NCBI GenBank assembly: GCA_021323815.1
Contig: JAJPKG010000256.1
Span: 1-28,464 of the forward strand
Source of the DNA: Pseudomonadota bacterium
GTDB taxonomy: Bacteria > Chloroflexota > Ktedonobacteria > Ktedonobacterales > JACDGC01
DNA: 28,464 nt
Reading direction: 5' to 3'
Made by a program: the position numbers and the translations under genes. Shown in pieces: positions 22,514-28,464 of the stretch. The notes under the pieces were generated by a model. The model had not been told where the DNA came from. It was given only the letters and a program-made list of their open reading frames with translations, and made no database searches. Numbering within the stretch: position 1 is the stretch's first letter; every line of letters begins with the position of its first letter.

Positions 22514-23488
22514 ATGGGCGCAAATCTCGAACACGCAGACGACTTCCCCGCAATCAATCACACCCTTGCAGAGGATCGACACACCGGTGGGCAATCCCCC
22601 AATCCCCTCTGGTCAGGCACGCGTGACGCCTGGCAGCGATTCAGCAGATGGCGGCGTGGCCGTCCGTTCACCGGCGCTGTCTTGATCATTATCGCCGCCG
22701 CACTCGTTCTGTATAGTCCGCTGGCATTGCTCAGATTCATGTTCCTACCGGGCAGCATGCTGTGGAGCGCACTGCTGGTCGGGCTGTTGCTGCTGGCGAT
22801 GGGCGTCATCCAGCTGTTTGCCCCAGCGCACGCGCTCGTCACCGGCGCGGTCGCGCTTGTTCTGTCGCTCGTCTCGCTGCTGGTCGCGCTTGGCGGTCTC
22901 GGCTTTGGAATGCTCTTGGGTCTGGCCGGCGGCGCGCTGGGCATTGCCTGGCGGATGGGTGAAAACAACGCCGGGCGCACCAATCGTCGCATCTTCGGCA
23001 TCACCTATGGCACGTCGCTGGCGGTGCTGGCGCTGCTGGTCTTTCTGGCGGCACAAGGAGCCATCGCCCTCGCGGCGGAGATCGCCGTCCCATTCTCCAT
23101 CCATTCAGACGCGATCAACGCCAGCAGCATGCATCTCTATCCCGGCGTCTCAGCGGCGGATAACACCTCGCCGGTCGGCGTGGTGCAGATGAATGCCACC
23201 GCCCGGAACATGGTCATCAGCAAAACATTCGCCTCGCCCATCGGCAACGTCACGCTTTCGATGGTCGCGGGCAAAACGACGCCTGTGACGCTCAACGGCC
23301 TCACCCTGGATGCTTCCAGCCTGGCCTCAGATTCAGCCGCATTCCAAAATCTTTCCATCAACGCTGCCGGCAACGGCTTCGATGTCCACGCGGGCACGAC
23401 CAACCTGAGCAACGTCAACATCAACTCGCCCTATGTGCTGATCAACAGCATCACCTTGCCGGGACTGTCGATCTCGCTCAGCCGGTAA
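22514..23488 (+). CDS. DUF6114-DUF6230-like fusion membrane protein
   Basis: A 324-residue protein. Residues 1-48 are polar and cytoplasmic. Residues 49-148 match the DUF6114 pattern: WRRGRPFTGAVLIIIAAALV, then helices at 82-101 and 107-127, then GGLGFGMLLGLAGGALGIAWR. A fifth helix at about 163-188 leads to an outer beta-rich domain (190-324) that resembles DUF6230: FSIHSDAI, NMVISKTFASPIGNVTLSMV, LTLDASSL. In Streptomyces I know these two as separate neighbouring genes; here they appear joined. The function of either is unknown. The ATG at 22514 has AAGGAG 10 nt upstream. It is the first gene of the TetR-controlled operon, behind a structured leader. A TTG-started extension from 22340 would cover the leader and is rejected. 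Confidence 0.82.
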   Translation: MGANLEHADDFPAINHTLAEDRHTGGQSPNPLWSGTRDAWQRFSRWRRGRPFTGAVLIIIAAALVLYSPLALLRFMFLPGSMLWSALLVGLLLLAMGVIQLFAPAHALVTGAVALVLSLVSLLVALGGLGFGMLLGLAGGALGIAWRMGENNAGRTNRRIFGITYGTSLAVLALLVFLAAQGAIALAAEIAVPFSIHSDAINASSMHLYPGVSAADNTSPVGVVQMNATARNMVISKTFASPIGNVTLSMVAGKTTPVTLNGLTLDASSLASDSAAFQNLSINAAGNGFDVHAGTTNLSNVNINSPYVLINSITLPGLSISLSR

Positions 23489-23501
23489 ATCCACAAGCAA
23501 A

Positions 23502-23601
23502 GGGAGCGTGCAGGGCGAGACTGTTCGGCGGGTTATGCTGTTGGAGTACATAGCACGGACAGCACCGGCAAGGCCGCTGGGGGTTCAATCCCCCGGCTCC
23601 C
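23502..23601 (+). ncRNA. tRNA-like multibranch RNA element between two operon genes
   Basis: A closing stem GGGAGC (23502-23507)/GCTCCC (23596-23601) encloses several hairpins. These are GTTATG/CATAGC (23532-23537 with 23549-23554, 11-nt loop), CGGC/GCCG (23566-23569 with 23573-23576) and a T-arm-like GGGGG-TTCAAT-CCCCC (23579-23594). GCTGT/ACAGC (23537-23541 with 23559-23563) is an alternative pairing. The overall shape is that of a class II tRNA, but there is no 7-nt anticodon loop, and the canonical T-loop register leaves mismatches. It is more likely a regulatory fold or a decayed tRNA. A further 7-bp hairpin follows (23622-23644). Confidence 0.4.
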
Positions 23602-23708
23602 AAGAGCAACCCCTCCGGGCGGCTTTACGGGCTTCTTGTAAAGCGGCATTACTCGCCAGCGGCCCTGTCACGACGGGCAAACACTACCACGTTTAGCGCA
23701 AGGGGGCG

Positions 23709-24782
23709 ATGATGAGACACGCACGACACACGCGGCAGCAAGCGATGTGCCTGGCGCTGGCAGGCACGCTGCTGGTGATTTCCCTGTGCGCTCTGCCGGC
23801 GACAGCGGCGGCACAGGCCGGAGCGACATTCCCATCACATGAAAGCACCGGTGCGTTGCGTGGAGCTACGATGCGCACCGTGAATCTCGCCATCACCGGC
23901 AATTATCATCTCATCGCCACCGAGATCGACGGGCAAAACGCGCATCTCAACGTGAAGAATTTTTTGTATCCGACGCTGACGTTTTCGGCTACCACCATTC
24001 AGGGTTTGCAACTGGTGCATCCGTTTAGCTCGAACAGCTCGCTGGTGCTGTCAGCTTCCGAGGCGACGGCGACGGGGGTGAGCATCCAAACATCCGTGTT
24101 GAGCGATCTCAGTAGCGCGCTCAGCAGCTTCACCAACAAGCTTGATCTGCTCACGCTGCTCGCCGGCGGCACAGTCAAACTGCTGAAGATGACGCACGTG
24201 AACCTGGCCATTGATCACGTCATGACCATCGAGAGCGTGGTGCAGAGTAATTTTCGCATCACCATCGTCAGCGGCATGCCCGGTGGCACCGGCCCCAGCA
24301 CGCCCACGCCGTCGCCGACGCCCACCAGCACGGTTGGCCCGCAGCCGACGGGAACGACCTCACCCGCCGCCAGTCCCACGCCGGGGGCGAGCGCGACCGC
24401 CACGCCACAGCCCGCGCCAACCGCGACACCCACACCCAGGCCGACCGCGACGCCGGTGCCGCCGACGCCCACGCCGGTTCCCGTGACGAACTGGTTGCAG
24501 GTCGCGCCCACCAGCGTCAGCCTCACCTGTGGCCAGGCGATGTATGTGACCTTGACGAACCGGGGGCCGCAAGCCGTACACTGGTCTGTGAGCATCCCCT
24601 TCCTGGGCGGCATCGGCGTCGCGCCGGATGATGGGGATCTCGCCGCCGGGGCCAGCGTGAGCGTGAAGCTTTCCGACACCGCCGTCTTCTTTTCGCACAG
24701 CGATAAGCTGGTGTTCAGCGCAGACACGTCACAGGCCGGCCAGCCCGCTGTCGTGAATTATTCCGTCAAGCCCTGCCTGTGA
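23709..24782 (+). CDS. Secreted protein with Pro/Thr linker and C-terminal Ig-like domain
   Basis: A 357-residue exported protein. A signal peptide covers about residues 1-36 (basic start, hydrophobic core, ATAAAQA). Residues 40-190 form a beta-rich domain with repeated Ser/Thr/Val strands (LHVKNF-like and FSATTIQGLQL) that recalls the outer domain of the upstream DUF6114-DUF6230 protein. Residues 192-259 are a Pro/Thr/Ser linker typical of extended surface stalks. Residues 260-357 look like a BACON/Ig-like domain (WLQVAPTSVSLTCG, then VHWSVS, ending SVKPCL) with two Cys that could form a disulfide. ATGs at 23709 and 23712 both follow AGGGGG; the second has better spacing. It ends 21 nt before the R2lox-SCP2 gene, so they share a transcript. 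Function unknown; a surface adhesin or lipid-carrier role is speculation. Confidence 0.82.
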   Translation: MMRHARHTRQQAMCLALAGTLLVISLCALPATAAAQAGATFPSHESTGALRGATMRTVNLAITGNYHLIATEIDGQNAHLNVKNFLYPTLTFSATTIQGLQLVHPFSSNSSLVLSASEATATGVSIQTSVLSDLSSALSSFTNKLDLLTLLAGGTVKLLKMTHVNLAIDHVMTIESVVQSNFRITIVSGMPGGTGPSTPTPSPTPTSTVGPQPTGTTSPAASPTPGASATATPQPAPTATPTPRPTATPVPPTPTPVPVTNWLQVAPTSVSLTCGQAMYVTLTNRGPQAVHWSVSIPFLGGIGVAPDDGDLAAGASVSVKLSDTAVFFSHSDKLVFSADTSQAGQPAVVNYSVKPCL

Positions 24783-24803
24783 GCAGGAAAAAAGGAGCAG
24801 CCA

Positions 24804-26111
24804 ATGGCGATTGACACCTTGAAGGGCATCATTGACATCGATTCCGATGCCGCGCCCACCGTCGAACAAGACCGGCTCTATCGCCTGTGGGAAGAAGGCA
24901 ACTGGTCGGCCAAGAATCTCGATTTCACGACGGATCGCGAGCAATGGACGGCGACGCTGAACGCCGAGCAGCACAAAGCCTTCCTGTGGAACTATGCCCT
25001 ATTCCTGGATGGCGAGGAATCCGTTACCGTGACGCTAACGCCTTTCGTGCAGGCCACCAAGCGCTATGAGGACCGGATCTTCCTGGCAACGCAGATCGCC
25101 GACGAAGCGCGACATCATGTCTTTTTCGACCGCTTTCTGCGCGAGGTGGCGGGCATCGGCACCAGTTACGCCGACACGCTGGCAACCATGCGCAAAGGGC
25201 TGACGTGGGGCTATAACCAGGTCTTCACCGAACTGGATCGCGTGGCGGATCGCTTGCGGATGAATCCCGACAGCCCGCCGTTGCTGGCGCAGGGTGTGGC
25301 GATCTATCATCTGACCGTGGAGGGGATGCTGGCACACACCGGCCAGCACTTCATGCGCGACTATTGCAACCGAGAAGCGCTGATGGCAGGCTTCGCCACC
25401 GGCATCAACCTCATCGCCCGCGACGAGTCGCGCCACATCGCCTTCGGCGTGCAGTTGTTGCGCGAACTGGTGACAAGCGATCCCAGATGTAAAGCCGCCG
25501 CCATTGCGGAACTCAACAAGATCTTGCCCTGGGCCGCTGGCGTCTTCACCCCGCCGAACCTGGACTGGTCCTACATCACAGCGTTTGGCTACACGCCGGA
25601 AGAGGTGTTCACCTTTGGCTTGCGCTCCATCCAGACCAAGCTGCGCCGCGCGGGGATTCCGCCCGAAGAGGTGCTGGCGCTGGTGAAGCTGGGCGCGCCC
25701 AACGTGCCGCCTGCCGAACAGGCAAAACACGTGAAGACGCTGATCGAGGGTGGCATCATCGGCACTGATGCAGATCCCCGCATGAGCGAGGCGACGCTGG
25801 ACGCGATCTTCACGTCCATCCGCTACATCGCGGATTGGACGAGACCGCGCCATCCCACCCTGCGTGCCACCATCCAGTGGATTTTCGATGATGCCGAGCC
25901 GCGCTATCTGGTGCTGGGCGAGGGCGACGGCGCGCAGGTCCGCACCGGCAAGGCCGCGCGTCCGCGCCTGACGTTGCGCTGCACCTCCGCCGACTGGGGG
26001 CGCATGGCGGGGGGGAGATTGCCGCAGCGCCAGGCGTTGCTCTCGCGGCGATTACGCATCAGCGGCGACTGGCGGCTTGCCCTGCGTCTGCCGCAGATCT
26101 TGCCAGTGTGA
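24804..26111 (+). CDS. R2-like ligand-binding oxidase (R2lox) fused to SCP2-like domain
   Basis: A 435-residue cytoplasmic protein. Residues 1-315 are a ferritin-like, R2-type di-metal oxidase. The metal ligands are Glu71 (GEESV), Glu101 and His104 (DEARHH), Glu173 (VEGMLAHTG), and Glu208 and His211 (DESRH). Val74 (Glu71 plus 3) and Tyr168 (Glu173 minus 5) fall at the positions that form the Val-Tyr crosslink in R2lox, which holds a Mn/Fe centre and a fatty-acid-like ligand. No catalytic-subunit gene (nrdA) is nearby, which supports R2lox over ribonucleotide reductase. The extra C-terminus of about 110 residues resembles SCP2 sterol-carrier domains: LTLRCTSADWGRMAGGRL, then SRRLRISGDWRLALRLP. 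The fusion suggests oxidation of a bound lipid. The ATG at 24804 follows AAAGGAG. It is the third gene of the TetR-controlled operon. Confidence 0.82.
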   Translation: MAIDTLKGIIDIDSDAAPTVEQDRLYRLWEEGNWSAKNLDFTTDREQWTATLNAEQHKAFLWNYALFLDGEESVTVTLTPFVQATKRYEDRIFLATQIADEARHHVFFDRFLREVAGIGTSYADTLATMRKGLTWGYNQVFTELDRVADRLRMNPDSPPLLAQGVAIYHLTVEGMLAHTGQHFMRDYCNREALMAGFATGINLIARDESRHIAFGVQLLRELVTSDPRCKAAAIAELNKILPWAAGVFTPPNLDWSYITAFGYTPEEVFTFGLRSIQTKLRRAGIPPEEVLALVKLGAPNVPPAEQAKHVKTLIEGGIIGTDADPRMSEATLDAIFTSIRYIADWTRPRHPTLRATIQWIFDDAEPRYLVLGEGDGAQVRTGKAARPRLTLRCTSADWGRMAGGRLPQRQALLSRRLRISGDWRLALRLPQILPV

Positions 26112-26117
26112 GGCCGG

Positions 26118-26879
26118 CTAGCGGCTAAGCGCCGCCCGCGCCTCGTTCGGCAAGGGATGCTTCGCCTGGACATTGAGCCACAGATGCCATATGCCGCCAT
26201 TTGTGGCGTCCCAGCCGTTCCACCAGAGCACGGCGCTCAGGCGGCGGAGCTGGCGCAAGAAATCGCGGGCAGCATGCCAGCCGCGCTGCGCAAAGAAGGC
26301 GTCGTCTTTGCGCTCGGCCAATGCGCGCAACGCCGCTAGTGTCTGCGCCAGATCGAAATCCGCGCATTGCCTATCAGCGGTGGCAACCAGCACCACGTTG
26401 GGTTGGCCCGCCGGCAACTGCATGAGTTTGGTGCAGAGAACGTCCGCCCAGCGGGCAAAGTCGCACGCTGCGCGCAAGCGGGTCGCTTCCACCGTGAAAC
26501 TGAACTTGGTTGTATAGGTCACGCCGTAATCCGGCCCGCGCGTCTTATTCGCGGCGAACGGCTCATAGGCCAGGGTGAAGCGTTTTTCGCGCAGCAGGCG
26601 GTGAGCCGTGCCGAGTTCCACCAGCAGATCGCGCCGCGCCTCTTCGTCGCCCGCCATGCGCGCCTTCTTGCGGATCTTATCTCGCTGCGCCTCCACGAAG
26701 GCACAGAAGCGCGCCGATTCGGCCAGCCACGCCCCCACCTGCGCCTGCAACCGGTGCTGCTGCCCCGCAAACAGAAACGCCGTCAATTCCCCGGCATTCA
26801 TGTGTGCCGCCATATGCGATGCCAGCAAGCCTTTCTGTGTCTTTCGTGGAACTTCCGTGCTCTCCATGTTCCGTCCCAT
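26118..26879 (-). CDS. Hypothetical protein with PD-(D/E)XK-like remnant
   Basis: Up to 253 residues and not a family I can name. The centre has a nuclease-like layout: helix Glu88 (DLLVELGTAHRLL), then Asp117 (GPDYGVTY), then Glu131 (FTVEATRLR). The usual ExK is ExT, so activity is doubtful. The C-terminal half is rich in Trp, Arg and Ala (LRRLSAVLWWNGWDA). The start is uncertain. The first 17 or so codons from the ATG at 26879 lie in a repeat-like GAGAGCACGGAAGTTCCACG stretch, and in-frame ATGs at 26813 or 26801 may be the true start. It ends 6 nt from the R2lox gene (convergent) and faces away from coaD. Confidence 0.65.
   Translation of the reverse strand: MGRNMESTEVPRKTQKGLLASHMAAHMNAGELTAFLFAGQQHRLQAQVGAWLAESARFCAFVEAQRDKIRKKARMAGDEEARRDLLVELGTAHRLLREKRFTLAYEPFAANKTRGPDYGVTYTTKFSFTVEATRLRAACDFARWADVLCTKLMQLPAGQPNVVLVATADRQCADFDLAQTLAALRALAERKDDAFFAQRGWHAARDFLRQLRRLSAVLWWNGWDATNGGIWHLWLNVQAKHPLPNEARAALSR
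26829..26876. repeat. Dispersed-repeat fragment at a gene start
   Basis: On the minus strand this reads GACGGAACATGGAGAGCACG, then GAAGTTCCACGAAAGACACAG. It has the same purine-rich ACGGAA/ACGAAAG character as the arms of the palindrome at 5068-5219. No second arm is nearby. It covers the first codons of the hypothetical gene and touches the coaD promoter region. Confidence 0.4.
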
Positions 26880-26887
26880 TGCCTGCG

Positions 26888-26896
26888 TGATAGAAT
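26888..26896 (+). promoter_or_regulatory. Extended -10 promoter of coaD
   Basis: TGA-TAGAAT (26888-26896), the same nine bases as in the rpsT promoter. The -35 region is poor (TTCCGT). The leader would be about 30 nt. Confidence 0.5.
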
Positions 26897-26933
26897 GTTT
26901 GCATTATCGCAAAAATCGCCAAGAGGTGGCCAG

Positions 26934-27452
26934 ATGAACGCAGCGCAGCGTCACCCCGTCATTGCCGTCTATCCCGGCAGCTTTGATCCCCCCACGCTGG
27001 GGCATATCGACATCGCCTGCCGGGCAGCGCGGCTGGTGGAACGGCTGATTATCGGCGTCTATGCCCATCCAGCGAAAAATCTGCTGTTCACCGCTGAGGA
27101 GCGCGTGAAGTTGTGGCGCGCATCGCTGCTCGACCAAAACGCGGCGGGGAACATCGAGTTTCGCACGTATGACGACCTGACAACCGAATTCGCCCGCTCG
27201 GTGGGCGCGACGGCCCTGGTGCGCGGCCTGCGCACGGTGACGGACTTCGAGGCGGAATTTCAGCAAGCGCATATGTATCGCCGTCTGGCCCCAGAGATCG
27301 AGATCCTGCTGCTGGTGACAGATCTGCCGCATCTGTTCATCAGCGCGTCGCTGGTGAAAGAGGTCGCTCGCCTGGGTGCGCCCATCGACACGTTCGTTTC
27401 CACACCGGTGGCAGAGGCATTGCGCGCCAAGTTCGCGGCGCAAGCGCCCTAA
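26934..27452 (+). CDS. coaD: Phosphopantetheine adenylyltransferase (CoaD)
   Basis: Transfers AMP from ATP to 4'-phosphopantetheine to make dephospho-CoA, the fourth step of coenzyme A synthesis. The protein has 172 residues, as usual for CoaD. The nucleotidyltransferase motif YPGSFDPPTLGH (13-24) carries Thr21-x-x-His24. Lys48 (HPAKN), Arg97 and Arg100 (VRGLR), the DFEAEFQ segment and ISASLVKE (136-143) complete the active site. The ATG at 26934 has AGAGGTGG close upstream; the reading frame is open far upstream (to 26367), but that part is antisense to the hypothetical gene. After the stop comes a perfect 9-bp hairpin (27467-27475 with 27483-27491), without a T-run. Confidence 0.96.
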   Translation: MNAAQRHPVIAVYPGSFDPPTLGHIDIACRAARLVERLIIGVYAHPAKNLLFTAEERVKLWRASLLDQNAAGNIEFRTYDDLTTEFARSVGATALVRGLRTVTDFEAEFQQAHMYRRLAPEIEILLLVTDLPHLFISASLVKEVARLGAPIDTFVSTPVAEALRAKFAAQAP

Positions 27453-27552
27453 AAGGGGATGTGCTGGCTGGGCAGGTTGTCACTGCCCAGCTTGCGGCTG
27501 AGTTCGGTCAGGAATGTCTGGACTTCATCCTTTTCGGATGAGTCCGAGAAGT
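27449..27552 (-). pseudogene. C-terminal fragment of a disrupted gene
   Basis: A reading frame without start, ending with a stop that overlaps the coaD stop. Its last part reads as normal protein: HFSDSSEKDEVQTFLTEL, then SRKLGSDNLPSQHIPF. Upstream it runs into the IS256-type end near 27549. This looks like the surviving 3' end of a gene cut by the insertion or by a deletion. The parent gene is not recognised. Confidence 0.45.
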
Positions 27553-27765
27553 GCTGTAAAATTAGCCAAGAAGAGAGGCTTGCCCTAACTGGTAGGCTGG
27601 TAGTAATCAAAAAGCCAGAGACCGAAAGGACAAGCCATGACTCAGTATCAGTTTACGCTGGATAGCGAGACCCTGCAACACCTCTTGCAAGGCAATAGCC
27701 AACTGGCAATGTTCGTGCAACAGGTCCTCAATCAAGTCCTGGATGCCCAAGTGAGCGACAGGACT
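27549..27765 (+). mobile_element. 5' end of an IS256-family insertion sequence
   Basis: About 217 nt: a non-coding left end (starting near GTGCTGTAAAATTAGCC) followed by the first 42 or so codons of an IS256-type transposase. The rest of the transposase and the right end are absent. The boundaries are approximate and are judged from where the neighbouring coding frames stop making sense. Confidence 0.6.
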
Positions 27766-27768
27766 TGA
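27637..27768 (+). pseudogene. Truncated IS256-family transposase
   Basis: The 43-residue product starts MTQYQFTLDSETLQHLLQ and continues FVQQVLNQVLDAQVSD, the N-terminus typical of IS256 (mutator-type) transposases, then ends RT-stop. Full-length relatives have about 400 residues with a DDE catalytic domain, all missing here. The ATG at 27637 has AAAGGA upstream. It is non-functional as a transposase. Confidence 0.75.
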
Positions 27769-27985
27769 TCGCCAGCTCATCCATTTCCGCAACCTCAACG
27801 CCTTTGAGGATGATGTTGGTCACGATTTGCAGCACGCGCCCGCAGATGCCGCAGCATGCCTGCCGGTCGTTGCTCCATTGCACAAACGGATGCTCGCGCT
27901 CAAACGTTTTCTGATAGACGGCGTTGCACGTGGGACAATAGAAATCTCCCACCTGGAAGTGCGGTTTGCGTTGCATGCCAAGCAT
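27728..27985 (-). CDS. Small zinc-ribbon protein, C-terminus probably replaced by IS DNA
   Basis: 85 residues with a Cys17-x-x-Cys20 knuckle (YCPTC) and a second cluster Cys44-Cys45-x-x-Cys48 (CCGIC), so it very likely binds zinc. The start is firm: the ATG at 27985 has GGGAGGGG five nt upstream. The last nine or so residues (RSLGHPGLD) are read from the antisense of the IS256 fragment, so the native C-terminus was probably lost when the scar formed. No partner or function can be inferred; zinc-ribbon proteins of this size often act in RNA, DNA or protein binding. Confidence 0.65.
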   Translation of the reverse strand: MLGMQRKPHFQVGDFYCPTCNAVYQKTFEREHPFVQWSNDRQACCGICGRVLQIVTNIILKGVEVAEMDELAIKSCRSLGHPGLD

Positions 27986-28219
27986 GATACCCCTCCCGTT
28001 GTGGCAAACGGATGATTCCGCGAGGTCCTTCCACCGCTATCCCTGCCTGTACGCATGATCGACGCCAGCACGGCAAGCGGGATGCAAAAAAAAGAAAGTT
28101 GATCAGGATAAGAGATGGCTAAGAATCAGCTGAAGTCAGGTCCTACCGAAGCGACCAAGCGTCTGACTTTGTTGTACTGTATGAGAGAACAAAGACGGTC
28201 TTGATAGTAGGGGAAGCGC

Positions 28220-28464
28220 ATGCGCGATAAAAAACAACCGTTGATTATGATGGCATTAGGAATGATGTTTGCCGTGCTGGCTGGCTGTGGCGCGTCAACA
28301 GCCAATGGGCCGTCATCTTTGCCTGCCGCCACCACTGCGGCGACAGCCACAGCGCCGGCAACGCAGCCGCCCGCCGCCACCACGCCTGCGCCCGCTGGGT
28401 CGCCGACGAGCGTGCCCGGTGGCGGATCGGGCATGCTGACCGGCGCGACGTTGGGTGGCACCGA
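28220..28464 (+). CDS. Lipoprotein, N-terminal part (runs off the window)
   Basis: The first 81 codons of a gene that continues beyond the edge. MRDKKQPLIM is followed by a hydrophobic core and the lipobox VLAGC, with Cys23 as the predicted lipidation site. A low-complexity Ala/Thr/Pro linker (about 25-70) then leads to GGSGMLTGATLGG. It should be a membrane-anchored exported lipoprotein; the functional domain lies outside the window. The ATG at 28220 follows AGGGGAAG. A 7-bp hairpin (CTTTGTT 28167-28173 with AACAAAG 28188-28194) sits in the leader. The gap 27986-28219 shows nothing else that I can support. Confidence 0.8.
   Translation, partial: MRDKKQPLIMMALGMMFAVLAGCGASTANGPSSLPAATTAATATAPATQPPAATTPAPAGSPTSVPGGGSGMLTGATLGGT

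Noticed and set aside
23502..23601. Functional tRNA (for example tRNA-Sec or tRNA-Pro)
   Set aside because: The T arm and acceptor-like pairing are present, but there is no 7-nt anticodon loop, no D-loop GG pattern and the T-stem register is imperfect. Kept only as a tRNA-like element.
24290..24480. CRISPR-like or tandem DNA repeat
   Set aside because: The repetition is Pro/Thr codon bias of a protein linker with irregular units; there are no spacers or constant repeats.
24215..24727. Minus-strand frame of 170 codons in the secreted-protein gene
   Set aside because: It is antisense to the Pro/Thr linker; its Gly/Val repeats are a mirror of the low-complexity codons.
26367..26933. Upstream extension of the coaD frame
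   Set aside because: CoaD homology starts at the ATG at 26934 with a good ribosome site; the extension is antisense to the hypothetical gene.
28126..28461. Minus-strand frame of 111 codons at the right edge
   Set aside because: It is antisense to the lipoprotein start, which has a lipobox and a ribosome site.

Overview
This window looks like chromosomal DNA of a GC-rich, non-model bacterium, most likely a Chloroflexota (Ktedonobacteria-like) genome. That assignment is an inference. It rests on gene content (a DUF4012 surface protein, a kinase-like receptor with an extracytoplasmic domain, a menaquinone prenyltransferase, RNase J, a UvrC-like exonuclease fusion), on SD-led GC-rich genes and on dispersed palindromic repeats. 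No rRNA gene or plasmid/phage backbone is visible, and the only mobile DNA is one IS256-type scrap.

Layout. 1-2.7 kb (minus): two membrane proteins and a glycerate 2-kinase, probably one operon. 2.9-7.3 kb (plus): alpha/beta hydrolase, menA, MFS exporter and GNAT acetyltransferase. 7.4-8.1 kb (minus): sirtuin deacylase. 8.4-9.6 kb (plus): GH3/NagZ-like secreted enzyme. 9.6-11.7 kb (minus): membrane pseudokinase with an RskA-like outer domain. 11.9-12.15 kb: tRNA-Thr(CGU) with promoter and two terminators. 12.2-14.3 kb (plus): DEDDh exonuclease fused to the UvrC N-terminal half. 14.4-17.35 kb (minus): large DUF4012 protein. 17.7-20.25 kb (plus): rpsT and RNase J. 20.4-20.9 kb (minus): small secreted protein. 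21.5-26.1 kb: a TetR regulator divergent from a three-gene operon. 26.1-28.46 kb: hypothetical gene, coaD, IS256 scar, truncated zinc-ribbon gene and the start of a lipoprotein.

The most interesting part is 21.5-26.1 kb. A TetR regulator faces a consensus promoter carrying a palindrome between -35 and -10, followed by two tandem operators of identical design (TTGAA-N5-TTCAA). The transcript then has a ~187-nt leader with four consecutive hairpins. It encodes (i) a membrane protein that appears to fuse DUF6114 and DUF6230-like domains, (ii) a secreted protein with a Pro/Thr linker and (iii) an R2lox-like di-metal oxidase fused to an SCP2-like lipid-binding domain. A tRNA-like folded element lies between genes (i) and (ii). 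Together this suggests a regulated envelope/lipid-oxidation system that I do not recognise as described.

Other notable points are an 11-bp inverted repeat that could mask the menA ribosome binding site only in read-through transcripts, a kinase domain lacking every catalytic motif, a GH3 enzyme lacking the NagZ Asp-His dyad, a long palindromic repeat upstream of the MFS gene, and repeated use of extended -10 (TGN-TAKRMT-like) promoters.
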